From assembly GCA_052032335.1 (NCBI GenBank), contig JBPEWV010000139.1, positions 1 through 42,081 on the forward strand: a DNA stretch of 42,081 bases, read 5' to 3'. The stretch comes from Pleionea sp052032335. GTDB taxonomy: Bacteria > Pseudomonadota > Gammaproteobacteria > Enterobacterales > Kangiellaceae. The position numbers and the translations under genes were made by a program. This document shows, piece by piece, positions 8,079 through 16,385 of this stretch. Below the pieces are notes generated by a model. That model saw only the letters and a program-made list of their open reading frames with translations. It searched no databases and was not told the origin of the DNA. How positions within the stretch are numbered: position 1 is the stretch's first letter; the number at the start of each line of letters is the position of its first letter.

Positions 8079-10010
8079 ATGTTTAAGGTTTTGACACTTC
8101 TTTTTTTTACTGGTTCTTGCTTGTTTTCCTATGCAACTGAGATACCGTTAGAGCTTTTTGCAAGAGGCGATAAATTACGTGAGGTGAAGCTTTCACCCGA
8201 TGGAAAACATCTGGCTGTAACGACTCCTCAAGAAGGAAGAACCTCTTTAGTCATTCTGAATAGAAAAACAATGCAACCTACCTTTGCATATCGATTTGGA
8301 ACTGGTGAGCATGTAACCACGTTTTATTGGGTGAATAATGAGCGGTTGATTTTTAAAAGAAATAAAATTGAAGGTGATCAGGAGGAGGCGAAAGATTTCG
8401 GTCAGGTTTACGCGGGAAACATTGACGGAACTCAGGCGTATCCAATATTTGGCTATCAGGTGAGTGATTCCACTACAGGAACTCATCTTGGTAATAAAGA
8501 ATTTGTTTCCAGAGCATGGGGTTATATCGTTCATCTTTTACCTGACGATCCGGAACACATTATTATTCGCGCCGAAGAGTGGGCTAAGAATGACTCAGAC
8601 AAGTCTCAAAAGTTGATCAAAGTCAATGTCTATTCGAGAAAACAGGAGCTTATAACGCGAACACCTTTCGGCAATATGGACATTGTTATCAATGGTCAAG
8701 GTGAACCGGTAATTGCGACGGGAATCGACTTTCACGGCAATCAAAAGGTTTATCTATTTGAAGAAACAGGATGGAACCTGGTTAATAAAAAGAATCCTCT
8801 TTATCAGTTTACACCGATCGCAATCGACCGAAACGGTGAAAAGTTATATTTAAAGGGAAGAGAAAATACGGAAGCCATTTATAAATATGACCTGAAAAGC
8901 GAGACGTACGAGTTAATCTTTAACGATAAGAAATCGGATATTTTTGACTACATTATCCACCCGCAGACTTGGAATATTGTTGGTGCTGTGACTGCGCCCG
9001 ATAAATTTGAGTATCATTATTTAGACTCGAACAGTGATTATGAATCTTTGCACTCAGAATTGGTAGATGCATTTGGAGATGCGCTTCTCGAAGTGGTGTC
9101 GGTAACCAGTGATATGAATGAGTTCATTATCAAAGTAATCACTGATAGGACACCTGGAGATTTCTTTCTCTTTAACCGAAAAAGTAAATCAGCAGATTAT
9201 CTTTTGAGTTCACGTGAGTGGATTCAACCAGATCGCATGACAGCAGTAACCCCCATTGACTTTAAAGCTCGCGATGGCGAACAAATAACGGGTTACCTTA
9301 CATTACCTAAAAATACAGAGAAGGCCCCTTTGGTGACCTTGGTACACGGTGGGCCTTACGGTAAACGTGACTATTGGTTGTTTGATCCAGATGTTCAAAT
9401 GTTAGCGAGTCGTGGCTTTGCTGTATTGCAAGTGAATTTTCGTGGTTCAGGAGGCTATGGTCGTCAATTTGAAGAAGTTGCCTACAAAAAGCGAAGTACT
9501 CTAATTCAACACGACATTATCGATGGAACAAAGTGGGCACTCGAACTTCCCAATATCGTTAGTGAAAAAGCATGTATTATGGGGTGGAGCTTTGGTGGCT
9601 ACTCTGCCGTTATGTCAGCATTAATAGAGCCAGACTTGTTTCAATGTAGTATAGCTGCGGCCGGAGTGTATGACGCCGAACAACAGGAAGACACGGCTGA
9701 CTATGCGAAAGTACATTCGTTGAAGTTCAAAACGGCGGAAGTTTATGGTGATTCAGAAGCTTTATTAAAGAAGGAATCTCCGATCGAGTACATTGAAAAG
9801 CTAAAAGCCCCTTTGCTAATCGTTCATGGAGGGAGGGACCGAAGAGTTCCGCCCTCCCAAGCGTTGTTATTGAGAGATAGACTGAACGAATTAAATAAAC
9901 CTTATGAGTGGCTGTTTAAAAAGAAAGAAGGCCACGCATTTTTTGATTTAGAGAATCGAGTTGAGTTTTATCAACGCTCTCTCGAGTTCCTAGACAAACA
10001 TCTTAAGTAA
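8079..10010 (+). CDS. Exported S9 family serine peptidase, copy 2
   Basis: Paralogue of the gene at 5781, also 643 residues from the ATG at 8079, chosen because TGAGGAT lies 9-15 nt upstream and translation then begins with a signal peptide (MFKVLTLLFFTGSCLFSYA) aligned with that of copy 1. The propeller begins LSPDGKHLAV. The hydrolase domain has VHGGPYG, nucleophile elbow GWSFGGYSA, acid HGGRDRRVPP and histidine EGHAFF, so all catalytic residues are intact and both copies should be active. Long blocks are nearly identical (KKRSTLIQHDIIDGTKWA; VEFYQRSLEFL), while propeller loops have diverged, suggesting different peptide preference rather than dosage. The gene ends at a bidirectional terminator facing the minus-strand gene at 10038. 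Specificity is not predictable from sequence alone. Confidence 0.93.
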   Translation: MFKVLTLLFFTGSCLFSYATEIPLELFARGDKLREVKLSPDGKHLAVTTPQEGRTSLVILNRKTMQPTFAYRFGTGEHVTTFYWVNNERLIFKRNKIEGDQEEAKDFGQVYAGNIDGTQAYPIFGYQVSDSTTGTHLGNKEFVSRAWGYIVHLLPDDPEHIIIRAEEWAKNDSDKSQKLIKVNVYSRKQELITRTPFGNMDIVINGQGEPVIATGIDFHGNQKVYLFEETGWNLVNKKNPLYQFTPIAIDRNGEKLYLKGRENTEAIYKYDLKSETYELIFNDKKSDIFDYIIHPQTWNIVGAVTAPDKFEYHYLDSNSDYESLHSELVDAFGDALLEVVSVTSDMNEFIIKVITDRTPGDFFLFNRKSKSADYLLSSREWIQPDRMTAVTPIDFKARDGEQITGYLTLPKNTEKAPLVTLVHGGPYGKRDYWLFDPDVQMLASRGFAVLQVNFRGSGGYGRQFEEVAYKKRSTLIQHDIIDGTKWALELPNIVSEKACIMGWSFGGYSAVMSALIEPDLFQCSIAAAGVYDAEQQEDTADYAKVHSLKFKTAEVYGDSEALLKKESPIEYIEKLKAPLLIVHGGRDRRVPPSQALLLRDRLNELNKPYEWLFKKKEGHAFFDLENRVEFYQRSLEFLDKHLK

Positions 10011-10015
10011 AAACA

Positions 10016-10040
10016 AGAGCGGCTTGGCCGCTCTGTCTTA
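10016..10040. terminator. Terminator between convergent S9 peptidase copy 2 and the cysteine-containing unknown gene
   Basis: 8-bp perfect stem (10016-10023 AGAGCGGC, 10027-10034 GCCGCTCT) with a TTG loop, preceded by AAAACA and followed by GTCTT. It sits 5 nt after the peptidase stop and against the stop of the minus-strand gene, so it probably serves both. The core matches the terminator at 7711. Confidence 0.75.
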
Positions 10041-10763
10041 CAAGTTGAGATCGAGGTGCGTTTTTTCCAGATTTAAATACACAGAGAATAAATCACGCAG
10101 TTCGAACAGCGACTCTTCAATCATGTCGGGAATGACTTTGGTGTACATGTCGAGGTTGACGATGGCGTTTAGTGAAGAGTCTGATTTTGTCGCTTCTCTT
10201 AAGCGACTTCCTATGCCCTGGTTAACCATACCGATATCTTCGTAAAGCGCCTTTAAACCTTTAAGGTTCCAGTCGGCGCTTTGATCGTTCTTCCCTCTGA
10301 AATATTGCGCCAGTAAATACATAGAGACCACCCGGTAAATGGTTTCATTTTCGTCCGCAAGCGGTAGGTGGAATCTGGCCATGGGGCGAAAATAAGCCGT
10401 GTGCGGACAACCGCTGGTCGCCATGATCAAACCGATGAAGGCACTGATCGCTTTTTGCGCATCGGTTTTTTGGGTGGTCATCCGCTGGGAAGTTTTAACC
10501 ACCAGTTTTACCTTATCAAAGGACTGTACCCGATCGAACAAAGCGGTGTACTTAGATAAATGTTTCGCTACCGGACAAGAGGGCGACTCTTTGGGTTTTA
10601 ATGGGCAGTTGGGGCATTGCTTATAGCGCAGCTTGGTCCATTCGGGCGGGTTCGCGATGTAACTGTCTTTTAACTGCAGCGTTTGTTCATCCAGTTGTAA
10701 ACCAACGGTTTCAGTATCGTCATCTGCCAACTGAAATCGATAGATGATGTTGTAGTAACCCAT
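10038..10763 (-). CDS. Conserved-type hypothetical protein with CxxC...C...CPH cysteine pattern
   Basis: A 241-residue soluble protein with no signal peptide or membrane segment. I do not recognise a named family with confidence. The N-terminal 45 residues look like a beta-hairpin module (MGYYNIIYRF, LQLDEQTLQL). There follows C50-P-N-C53-P-L and C63-P-V, then SGCPH (C119, H121) further on. Four cysteines plus a histidine, each next to a proline, could coordinate a metal or an iron-sulphur cluster; this is inference. The C-terminal half is helical and ends in a long amphipathic helix (EESLFELRDLFSVYLNLEK). It is convergent with the S9 peptidase and divergent from glyA (297 bp between starts). 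The intact frame and clear terminator support a real gene. Confidence 0.72.
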   Translation of the reverse strand: MGYYNIIYRFQLADDDTETVGLQLDEQTLQLKDSYIANPPEWTKLRYKQCPNCPLKPKESPSCPVAKHLSKYTALFDRVQSFDKVKLVVKTSQRMTTQKTDAQKAISAFIGLIMATSGCPHTAYFRPMARFHLPLADENETIYRVVSMYLLAQYFRGKNDQSADWNLKGLKALYEDIGMVNQGIGSRLREATKSDSSLNAIVNLDMYTKVIPDMIEESLFELRDLFSVYLNLEKTHLDLNL

Positions 10764-10990
10764 AGGTGCTCCTGTCGGATGAATTCGTAATGTCGATATA
10801 AGAGTTTTCTGAGACTTAGTAATAGCTTAGTCGAATCTGTTTATCTCGCCGCTGAATTTGTTTACAAAGTTCTCAATTTTCACAATATCTCGACATGAGT
10901 CGGTATTTTCGGATGGGTGAGTGCTTCTCAAAGGCATAATTTTTGTCGAGTGGGCGTCGACTTGGCGAAGGAATAATTTCGAATAAGCGG

Positions 10991-11019
10991 ACGACATCGA
11001 AACCGAGTTTGGGTAAAAT
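10991..11019 (+). promoter_or_regulatory. Candidate glyA promoter with overlapping inverted repeat
   Basis: ACGACA (10991-10996) and TAAAAT (11014-11019) are separated by exactly 17 bp and match the sigma-70 consensus at four of six and five of six bases. A dyad TTTGGG-N9-CCCAAA (11008-11013 and 11023-11028) overlaps the -10 element and could be an operator. The glyA start is 42 nt past the -10. The other bases between 10764 and 11060 hold nothing else I recognise. Confidence 0.4.
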
Positions 11020-11060
11020 ACGCCCAAAATTCATAGTTAAAGAGTGAAGAGAATCTATTA

Positions 11061-12320
11061 ATGAGCATGTTACACGACACTTCGACCATTGCCCAATACG
11101 ATCCCGAAATCTGGAAAGCCATTGAAGACGAGCGTGCCCGTCAAGAGGCCCACATCGAATTGATTGCATCGGAAAACTACACCAGCTGTCGGGTGATGGA
11201 AGCCCAGGGCTCGGTTTTGACCAATAAATACGCAGAGGGCTATCCGCACAAGCGTTACTATGGTGGTTGTGAGTTCGTTGATGTTGCTGAAGACATTGCC
11301 ATTGATCGCTTGAAACAACTTTTCGGTGCCGATTATGCGAATGTTCAGCCGCACTCCGGCTCTCAAGCCAATTCAGCAGTGTACATGGCGTTGCTCAAGC
11401 CAGGTGATACGGTTTTGGGCATGAGCTTATCGGACGGCGGTCATCTAACGCACGGTTCGCCAGTCAATTTTTCGGGTAAGATTTATAAGTCGGTCCAGTA
11501 TCCGGTAAATAGCGAAGGGTACATTGATTACGAACAAGTTGAAGCCTTGGCCGTTGAACACCAGCCGAAAATGATTGTTGCCGGATTTTCCGCTTATTCA
11601 CGCGTTATCGATTGGTCTCGATTCCGTGAAATAGCCGATAAAGTCGGTGCATATTTGATGGTCGATATGGCGCATGTCGCGGGTTTGATTGCCGCAGGAC
11701 TTTACCCCAATCCGGTACCGCACGCCGATGTGGTCACCTCGACCACGCATAAGACCTTAGCTGGCCCCCGCGGAGGAATTATTCTGGCGCGCAGCAATCC
11801 CGATCTGGAAAAGAAATTCAATTCATCGGTGTTTCCGGGCAATCAGGGTGGACCTTTAATGCACGTGATTGCCGCCAAAGCCGTGGCGTTTAAAGAAGCC
11901 CTGGGGGATGAGTTCAAGCAAACCCAGAAGCAGGTCGTGGCGAACTCACGCGCCATGGTAAAAGTGATGATGGACCGCGGTTATAAGATCGTTTCTGGCG
12001 GTACCGACAATCACTTGTTCCTAGTCGATTTGATTGACAAAGATATTACTGGCAAAGCCGCTGAAGAGGCGCTCGGTCAGGCGCACATAACCGTGAACAA
12101 AAATACGGTTCCGAATGAGCCTCGCTCGCCTTTTGTCACCAGCGGGTTGCGCATGGGGACACCGGCGATTACCACGCGCGGTTTCAAAGAAGCCGAAGCG
12201 ACCATGCTCGCAGGTTGGATTTGTGATATTCTCGACGACATTGAAAATTCGGCCGTGATTGAGCAGGTTAAAGCACAGGTCGCGGAATTGACCGCAAAAT
12301 TTCCTGTTTATAAAAAGTAA
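11061..12320 (+). CDS. glyA: Serine hydroxymethyltransferase
   Basis: PLP-dependent cytosolic enzyme of 419 residues (E. coli 417) that interconverts serine plus tetrahydrofolate with glycine plus 5,10-methylene-THF, the main source of one-carbon units. Visible landmarks are ELIASENY near residue 33, NKYAEGYPHKRYYGG with the active-site tyrosines at 57-69, QPHSGSQAN (96-104), VDMAHVAGL with the PLP-interacting D202 and H205, and STTHKTLAGPRGG with the Schiff-base lysine K231. The start MSMLHDTSTIAQYD aligns with family N-termini. It heads the run leading to nrdR 58 bp downstream, the common gammaproteobacterial order. Confidence 0.98.
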   Translation: MSMLHDTSTIAQYDPEIWKAIEDERARQEAHIELIASENYTSCRVMEAQGSVLTNKYAEGYPHKRYYGGCEFVDVAEDIAIDRLKQLFGADYANVQPHSGSQANSAVYMALLKPGDTVLGMSLSDGGHLTHGSPVNFSGKIYKSVQYPVNSEGYIDYEQVEALAVEHQPKMIVAGFSAYSRVIDWSRFREIADKVGAYLMVDMAHVAGLIAAGLYPNPVPHADVVTSTTHKTLAGPRGGIILARSNPDLEKKFNSSVFPGNQGGPLMHVIAAKAVAFKEALGDEFKQTQKQVVANSRAMVKVMMDRGYKIVSGGTDNHLFLVDLIDKDITGKAAEEALGQAHITVNKNTVPNEPRSPFVTSGLRMGTPAITTRGFKEAEATMLAGWICDILDDIENSAVIEQVKAQVAELTAKFPVYKK

Positions 12321-12378
12321 GCCGGTGATAGGGCGTCAACTTGGCGCCCAAGAAATATTGAGTTTGTTGAGGTAAGTC

Positions 12379-12837
12379 ATGCATTGCCCATTTTGTTCGC
12401 ATACTGACACTAAGGTAATCGATTCCCGTTTGGTCAGTGAGGGTGGACAGGTTCGACGTCGCCGAGAATGCGCTGCCTGTGGAGAACGTTTTACAACTTT
12501 TGAAACGGCTGAGCTGGTGATGCCCAGATTGGTAAAAAGTGACGGCTCGAGACAACCATTTGATGAAGACAAGTTACGAGCCGGCATTATGCGGGCAGTG
12601 GAAAAACGCCCGGTGAGCGTCGAGTCTCTGGAAAAAGCGATATTACAAATCAAGTCGGCTTTGCGCGCGACCGGAGAGCGGGAAGTCGAAGCCAAGTTGC
12701 TGGGTGAGCTGGTAATGGGCGCGCTTAAAGAGCTGGATCAGGTGGCCTACGTTCGGTTCGCTTCGGTTTATCGCCGTTTTAAAGACGTCAAGCAATTCAG
12801 TGACGAAATCAATAAGCTAAACTCTTCCAATACCTAA
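12379..12837 (+). CDS. nrdR: Transcriptional repressor NrdR of ribonucleotide reductase genes
   Basis: A 152-residue regulator that binds NrdR boxes upstream of ribonucleotide reductase operons and senses ATP/dATP. The N-terminal zinc ribbon is complete (C3, C6, C31, C34: MHCPFC and CAACGERF), and the RRRREC linker is canonical. An ATP-cone domain covers about residues 49-139 (LVKSDGSRQPFDEDKLRAGI). The ribosome-binding sequence GAGGTAA lies just before the ATG. It is placed between glyA and ribD, 21 bp before ribD, as in most gammaproteobacteria. Its own target genes are not in this window. Confidence 0.98.
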   Translation: MHCPFCSHTDTKVIDSRLVSEGGQVRRRRECAACGERFTTFETAELVMPRLVKSDGSRQPFDEDKLRAGIMRAVEKRPVSVESLEKAILQIKSALRATGEREVEAKLLGELVMGALKELDQVAYVRFASVYRRFKDVKQFSDEINKLNSSNT

Positions 12838-12858
12838 ACTCATTCTAACGGCTATTTT

Positions 12859-13968
12859 ATGGCTGAATTTAATGCTTTCGATGCAGAAATGATGGCTCGC
12901 GCTTTGCGACTGGCAGAGCGCGGCTATTGGTTAGCGCGTCCGAATCCTCGGGTTGGCTGTGTGTTGACGAAAAATAATGACATTGTTGGCGAAGGCTATC
13001 ACCAGCAGTTTGGTGCTGCACACGCTGAGGTGAATGCCTTGCAGCAAGCGGGCTCGCAAGCAAAAGACGCAACGGCTTACGTCACACTGGAGCCGTGCGC
13101 TCATCATGGTAAAACCCCACCATGCGCCCAGGCGCTGATTGATGCAGGCATAGCGCGAGTGGTGTGCGCGATGCGCGATCCTAATCCCCGAGTCGATGGC
13201 GGAGGATTTCAGCAATTGGTCGATGCCGGTATTCAGGTTGATGCCGGATTAATGTCGGCAGAAGCGGCAGACTTGAACCCCGGATTTGTCAAACGCATGA
13301 CCGAAAAAATGCCCTGGGTGCGCTTAAAAATGGCGATCAGCGTTGATGGCCGGACTGCCATGGCGAGCGGAGAAAGTCAGTGGATCACCGGTCCTTCAGC
13401 GCGTCGAGATGTTCAAATTTTACGTGCCCGACACGATGCTATTATTACAGGCAGCGGTACTCTGGCGCTGGACAATCCGTCGATGAACGTTCGGTTTGAG
13501 GCACTCGACGACCTGGTCGATACAGCGACTCGACAAGTCTTTGTACAACCCGTGAGAGTGTTGGTGGATCGGCAGGCGAGTGCCAATCTGAAGCAGAAGT
13601 TTTTCCAGATCGAGTCGCCTATCTGGTGGGTGGGCGACAAAATTCCGGTCGACCGGCTGCCCGAACACATTGACCGGAAACGTGTTTCTGGAAGCGGTGA
13701 AGCCTTCTTGATTCATCTGTTGAAGCTGTGCGCTTCAAACAACTGCAACGAGGTGTTGGTCGAAGCTGGCAGCTTATTGGCGGCGGAGTTTATCAAAGCG
13801 AGGCTGGTTGACGAGTTGATTATTTATATGGCACCCAAACTGATGGGGAGTCAGGCGCGTCCTCTGGCATTGCTGCCGTTTGATACCATGGAGCAGTCGA
13901 TTAATCTGAAGTTGACTGACAGCCGTATCATAGGGGACGACTTGCGACTGACTTATCGGCTGCGTTAA
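12859..13968 (+). CDS. ribD: Bifunctional pyrimidine deaminase/reductase RibD
   Basis: Second and third steps of riboflavin synthesis: deamination of the diaminohydroxyphosphoribosylaminopyrimidine and NADPH reduction of the ribose. The deaminase domain (about 10-150) carries the zinc site HAEVNAL (H55, catalytic E57) and PCAHHGKTPPC (C80, C89). The reductase domain (about 155-369) starts MPWVRLKMAISVDGRTAMASG and has the SQWITG substrate motif and a late EAGSLLAAEFI. Total length 369 residues is normal. Spacing to nrdR is 21 bp and to ribE 37 bp. No FMN riboswitch is present upstream. Confidence 0.97.
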   Translation: MAEFNAFDAEMMARALRLAERGYWLARPNPRVGCVLTKNNDIVGEGYHQQFGAAHAEVNALQQAGSQAKDATAYVTLEPCAHHGKTPPCAQALIDAGIARVVCAMRDPNPRVDGGGFQQLVDAGIQVDAGLMSAEAADLNPGFVKRMTEKMPWVRLKMAISVDGRTAMASGESQWITGPSARRDVQILRARHDAIITGSGTLALDNPSMNVRFEALDDLVDTATRQVFVQPVRVLVDRQASANLKQKFFQIESPIWWVGDKIPVDRLPEHIDRKRVSGSGEAFLIHLLKLCASNNCNEVLVEAGSLLAAEFIKARLVDELIIYMAPKLMGSQARPLALLPFDTMEQSINLKLTDSRIIGDDLRLTYRLR

Positions 13969-14005
13969 TTGCTTTTATCCAATCTTTAATTTGAGAGAGC
14001 CAGTT

Positions 14006-14656
14006 ATGTTTACAGGCATTATCGAATCTGTAGGTAAAATCGCTTCTATAGAATCCAGAAGCGGTGATAAACGCTTCAAAATCGAGACGGGAAAGCTCGA
14101 TATGAACGATGTGGCGTTGGGTGACTCGATTGCCTGCAATGGGGTTTGTTTGACCGTTGTGGAATTCGGTGACCGATTTTTTTACGCCGATGTTTCCGGC
14201 GAGACCATCGGACTGACCGGCTTTCGTCATTACGCACAAGGCCAACGAGTCAATCTGGAGAAGGCGTTAACGCCGACGACACGATTGGGCGGCCATCTGG
14301 TAAGTGGCCATGTCGACGGTATTGGTGAGGTGATTGAGCGCTGGAACGATGCGCGTTCGGTGCGTTTTGTTATTCGTGCACCTCATGAGTTAGCCCGGTA
14401 CATTGCGCACAAAGGGTCGATTACTGTCGATGGTACCAGCCTGACTGTGAATAAGGTGAATGGAGACGACTTTGAGCTGAATATCGTACCGCACACATTA
14501 GAAGAAACCATCATGGGCAGTTATCAGGCTGGGACCAGAGTGAATCTGGAAGTGGACCAAATTGCCCGCTATCTGGAGCGACTGATTCATTACTCAGACG
14601 AAAAGCAAAGTGGCATAAGTAAAGAATTGTTAGCAAATTTTGGTTTTATTAAATAA
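14006..14656 (+). CDS. ribE: Riboflavin synthase, alpha chain
   Basis: Catalyses dismutation of two 6,7-dimethyl-8-ribityllumazine molecules to riboflavin and the pyrimidine. The start is placed at the ATG giving MFTGIIESVGKI, the invariant N-terminus of the family. The in-frame TTG 15 nt upstream is rejected, and GAGAGAG lies 8-14 nt before the ATG. The 216-residue protein is two lumazine-binding repeats: the first with NGVCLTVV (49-56) and the second starting HLVSGHVDG and containing the matching DGTSLTVN. The symmetrical repeats and C-terminal trimerisation helix are intact. It follows ribD in the same transcript; a new promoter precedes the next gene. Some databases call this gene ribC or ribE. 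Confidence 0.97.
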   Translation: MFTGIIESVGKIASIESRSGDKRFKIETGKLDMNDVALGDSIACNGVCLTVVEFGDRFFYADVSGETIGLTGFRHYAQGQRVNLEKALTPTTRLGGHLVSGHVDGIGEVIERWNDARSVRFVIRAPHELARYIAHKGSITVDGTSLTVNKVNGDDFELNIVPHTLEETIMGSYQAGTRVNLEVDQIARYLERLIHYSDEKQSGISKELLANFGFIK

Positions 14657-14669
14657 ACCGTTCGAAGAC

Positions 14670-14678
14670 TGGTATAAT
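14670..14678 (+). promoter_or_regulatory. Extended -10 promoter upstream of ribBX
   Basis: TGGTATAAT is a perfect extended -10 (TGn plus consensus TATAAT), 45 nt before the ribBX ATG, in the 66-bp gap after ribE. The -35 region is weak, as is usual for extended -10 promoters. It would give ribBX-ribH-nusB a start of their own in addition to read-through from glyA/ribD. The leader is too short for an FMN riboswitch. Confidence 0.6.
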
Positions 14679-14722
14679 TACCGTTTTTCTCATTCTCTGG
14701 TTCAAACAAAACGGCGAGCTTA

Positions 14723-15841
14723 ATGGCATTTAGCAATATATCCGAACTGGTCGAAGACATTCGGCAAGGTAAAATGGTCATCCTGATGGACGACGAAGAT
14801 CGCGAAAACGAAGGCGATTTGATCATGGCTGCCAATATGGTCCGTCCCGAAGACATTAACTTTATGGCCCGTTACGGCCGGGGGCTTATCTGTTTGACCT
14901 TGACCAAAGAGCGCTGCCAACAACTCAACCTATCATTGATGGTGCAGCAAAACGATGCCCAGTTTGCCACCGCGTTTACCACCTCGATTGAAGCCGCCGA
15001 AGGCGTAACCACCGGAATATCCGCTGCAGACCGTGCACGAACCGTTCAAGCGGCGGTAGCGCCAGACGCCAAACCCTCCGATTTGGTGCAACCGGGTCAT
15101 ATTTTTCCATTGATGGCACAACCCGGCGGTGTATTGAACCGGGCCGGTCACACCGAAGCTGGCTGCGATCTGGCGCGGCTTGCTGGTCTTGAACCTTCGG
15201 CAGTAATTGTTGAAATTTTAAACGAAGACGGTACTATGGCGCGCCGGCCCGATTTGGAAGTGTTTGCCAAAGAGCACGATATCAAAATGGGGACCATTGC
15301 CGATCTCATCGAATATCGAACTTTGAATGAGAAAACCGTAGAAAAATTGAGTGAATGCGAGTGGCCCACACCATTTGGCGATTTTCGACTGCACACCTAC
15401 CAAGACTCAATCGATGAAGGCGTCCATTTTGCCTTGGTGAAAGGAGAAGTCGAAGCGGATAAGCCAACCATGGTACGCGTCCATGTGGCCAATGTATTGA
15501 CCGACTTATTGCAGAAACAACGCGGTAAGTTATCCAGTTGGACGCTTAACCGAGCCATCGAACGCATTGCCGGCGAGGGCAATGGCGTGATTGTTATCAT
15601 CGACAATCAGGAAACCAAAAAGTCGTTGTTGAATCGTCTGAATCGATATCAGCAGGAAGATCAGGGTATCGAGTCGCCCAAAGCCGACAGCAGTGCGGCT
15701 TTGAGAAACGTCGGTGTTGGTTCTCAAATTTTAGCGGACCTGGGGGTGCATCAAATGCGGCTGCTCAGTCCGGAGAAAAAATATCACGCACTTTCGGGGT
15801 TCAAGCTCGAAGTGGTGGAATACATTGAAGACAGTGAATAA
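14723..15841 (+). CDS. ribBX: 3,4-dihydroxy-2-butanone 4-phosphate synthase fused to a GTP-cyclohydrolase-II-like domain (RibBX)
   Basis: The N-terminal domain (about 1-205) makes 3,4-dihydroxy-2-butanone 4-phosphate from ribulose 5-phosphate. DDEDRENEGDLI (23-34) carries the metal-binding acid, and HTEAGCDLA (143-151) supplies the other ligands. The C-terminal domain (about 212-372) resembles GTP cyclohydrolase II in layout but lacks the zinc cysteines. Where RibA has SECLTGD...RCDCG, this protein has VRVHVANVLTDLLQKQRG with no cysteine, and no catalytic arginine-cysteine pattern follows. It is therefore the RibBX variant known from proteobacteria, in which domain X has no cyclohydrolase activity. 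A genuine ribA should exist elsewhere in the genome. Length 372 residues is normal for this variant. Annotation pipelines often mislabel it ribBA. Confidence 0.93.
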   Translation: MAFSNISELVEDIRQGKMVILMDDEDRENEGDLIMAANMVRPEDINFMARYGRGLICLTLTKERCQQLNLSLMVQQNDAQFATAFTTSIEAAEGVTTGISAADRARTVQAAVAPDAKPSDLVQPGHIFPLMAQPGGVLNRAGHTEAGCDLARLAGLEPSAVIVEILNEDGTMARRPDLEVFAKEHDIKMGTIADLIEYRTLNEKTVEKLSECEWPTPFGDFRLHTYQDSIDEGVHFALVKGEVEADKPTMVRVHVANVLTDLLQKQRGKLSSWTLNRAIERIAGEGNGVIVIIDNQETKKSLLNRLNRYQQEDQGIESPKADSSAALRNVGVGSQILADLGVHQMRLLSPEKKYHALSGFKLEVVEYIEDSE

Positions 15842-15886
15842 CGCCTCAGGCACGAATTCACTCTGAACATTTGAACTCTTTTGAGC

Positions 15887-15901
15887 GCGAGATGATCTCG
15901 C
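15887..15901 (+). repeat. Small hairpin upstream of ribH
   Basis: GCGAGA-TGA-TCTCGC, a 6-bp perfect stem with 3-nt loop, in the 79-bp gap between ribBX and ribH, about 20 nt before the ATG. It lacks a T-run, so it is not a classic terminator. It may modulate processing or translation of ribH. Role unknown. Confidence 0.4.
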
Positions 15902-15920
15902 TAAAGAACAGGAACATTTT

Positions 15921-16385
15921 ATGAAAACTTTCGAAGGTCAGTTGATTGCCGGAAAAGCGAAGTACGCAATTTTGGTGGCTCGATTCAACAGTTTTATTGT
16001 GGAAAGCTTGTTAGAAGGCGCCATTGATACTTTAAAGCGTCACGGTGTGGATGAAAACGACATCGAAATTTACCGTGTGCCCGGTGCTTTCGAAATGCCC
16101 ATTGCGGCGAAACGTATTGCTGCGAAAAAGAAACACGATGCGATCATTGCGTTAGGAGCGGTGATTCGTGGCGGCACACCTCATTTTGATTATGTCGCTG
16201 GTGAGTGCACGAAAGGGTTGGCGCAAGTGTCGCTTGACGCAGATGTGCCGGTTTCATTTGGCGTATTGACCGTCGACAGCATTGAACAAGCGATCGAACG
16301 TGCTGGCACAAAAGCGGGTAACAAAGGTGGCGAAGCTGCACTTACCGCGCTTGAAATGGTAAACCTGTTTGAGAGTCTGGATTAA
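15921..16385 (+). CDS. ribH: 6,7-dimethyl-8-ribityllumazine synthase
   Basis: Penultimate step of riboflavin synthesis: condenses the RibB product with the ribitylaminouracil made by RibD. The 154 residues show the family pattern: VARFNSFIVESLLEGA (19-34), YRVPGAFEMP (51-60), GAVIRGGTPHFDYVAGE with the catalytic His88, and VPVSFGVLT. This is the length of the icosahedral-type subunit. AGGAA lies 9-13 nt before the ATG. The stop codon TAA shares its last base with the nusB ATG, so translation of the two is coupled. Confidence 0.98.
   Translation: MKTFEGQLIAGKAKYAILVARFNSFIVESLLEGAIDTLKRHGVDENDIEIYRVPGAFEMPIAAKRIAAKKKHDAIIALGAVIRGGTPHFDYVAGECTKGLAQVSLDADVPVSFGVLTVDSIEQAIERAGTKAGNKGGEAALTALEMVNLFESLD

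Noticed and set aside
14657..14722. FMN riboswitch before ribBX
   Set aside because: The gap of 66 nt is far too short and lacks the conserved RFN stems.
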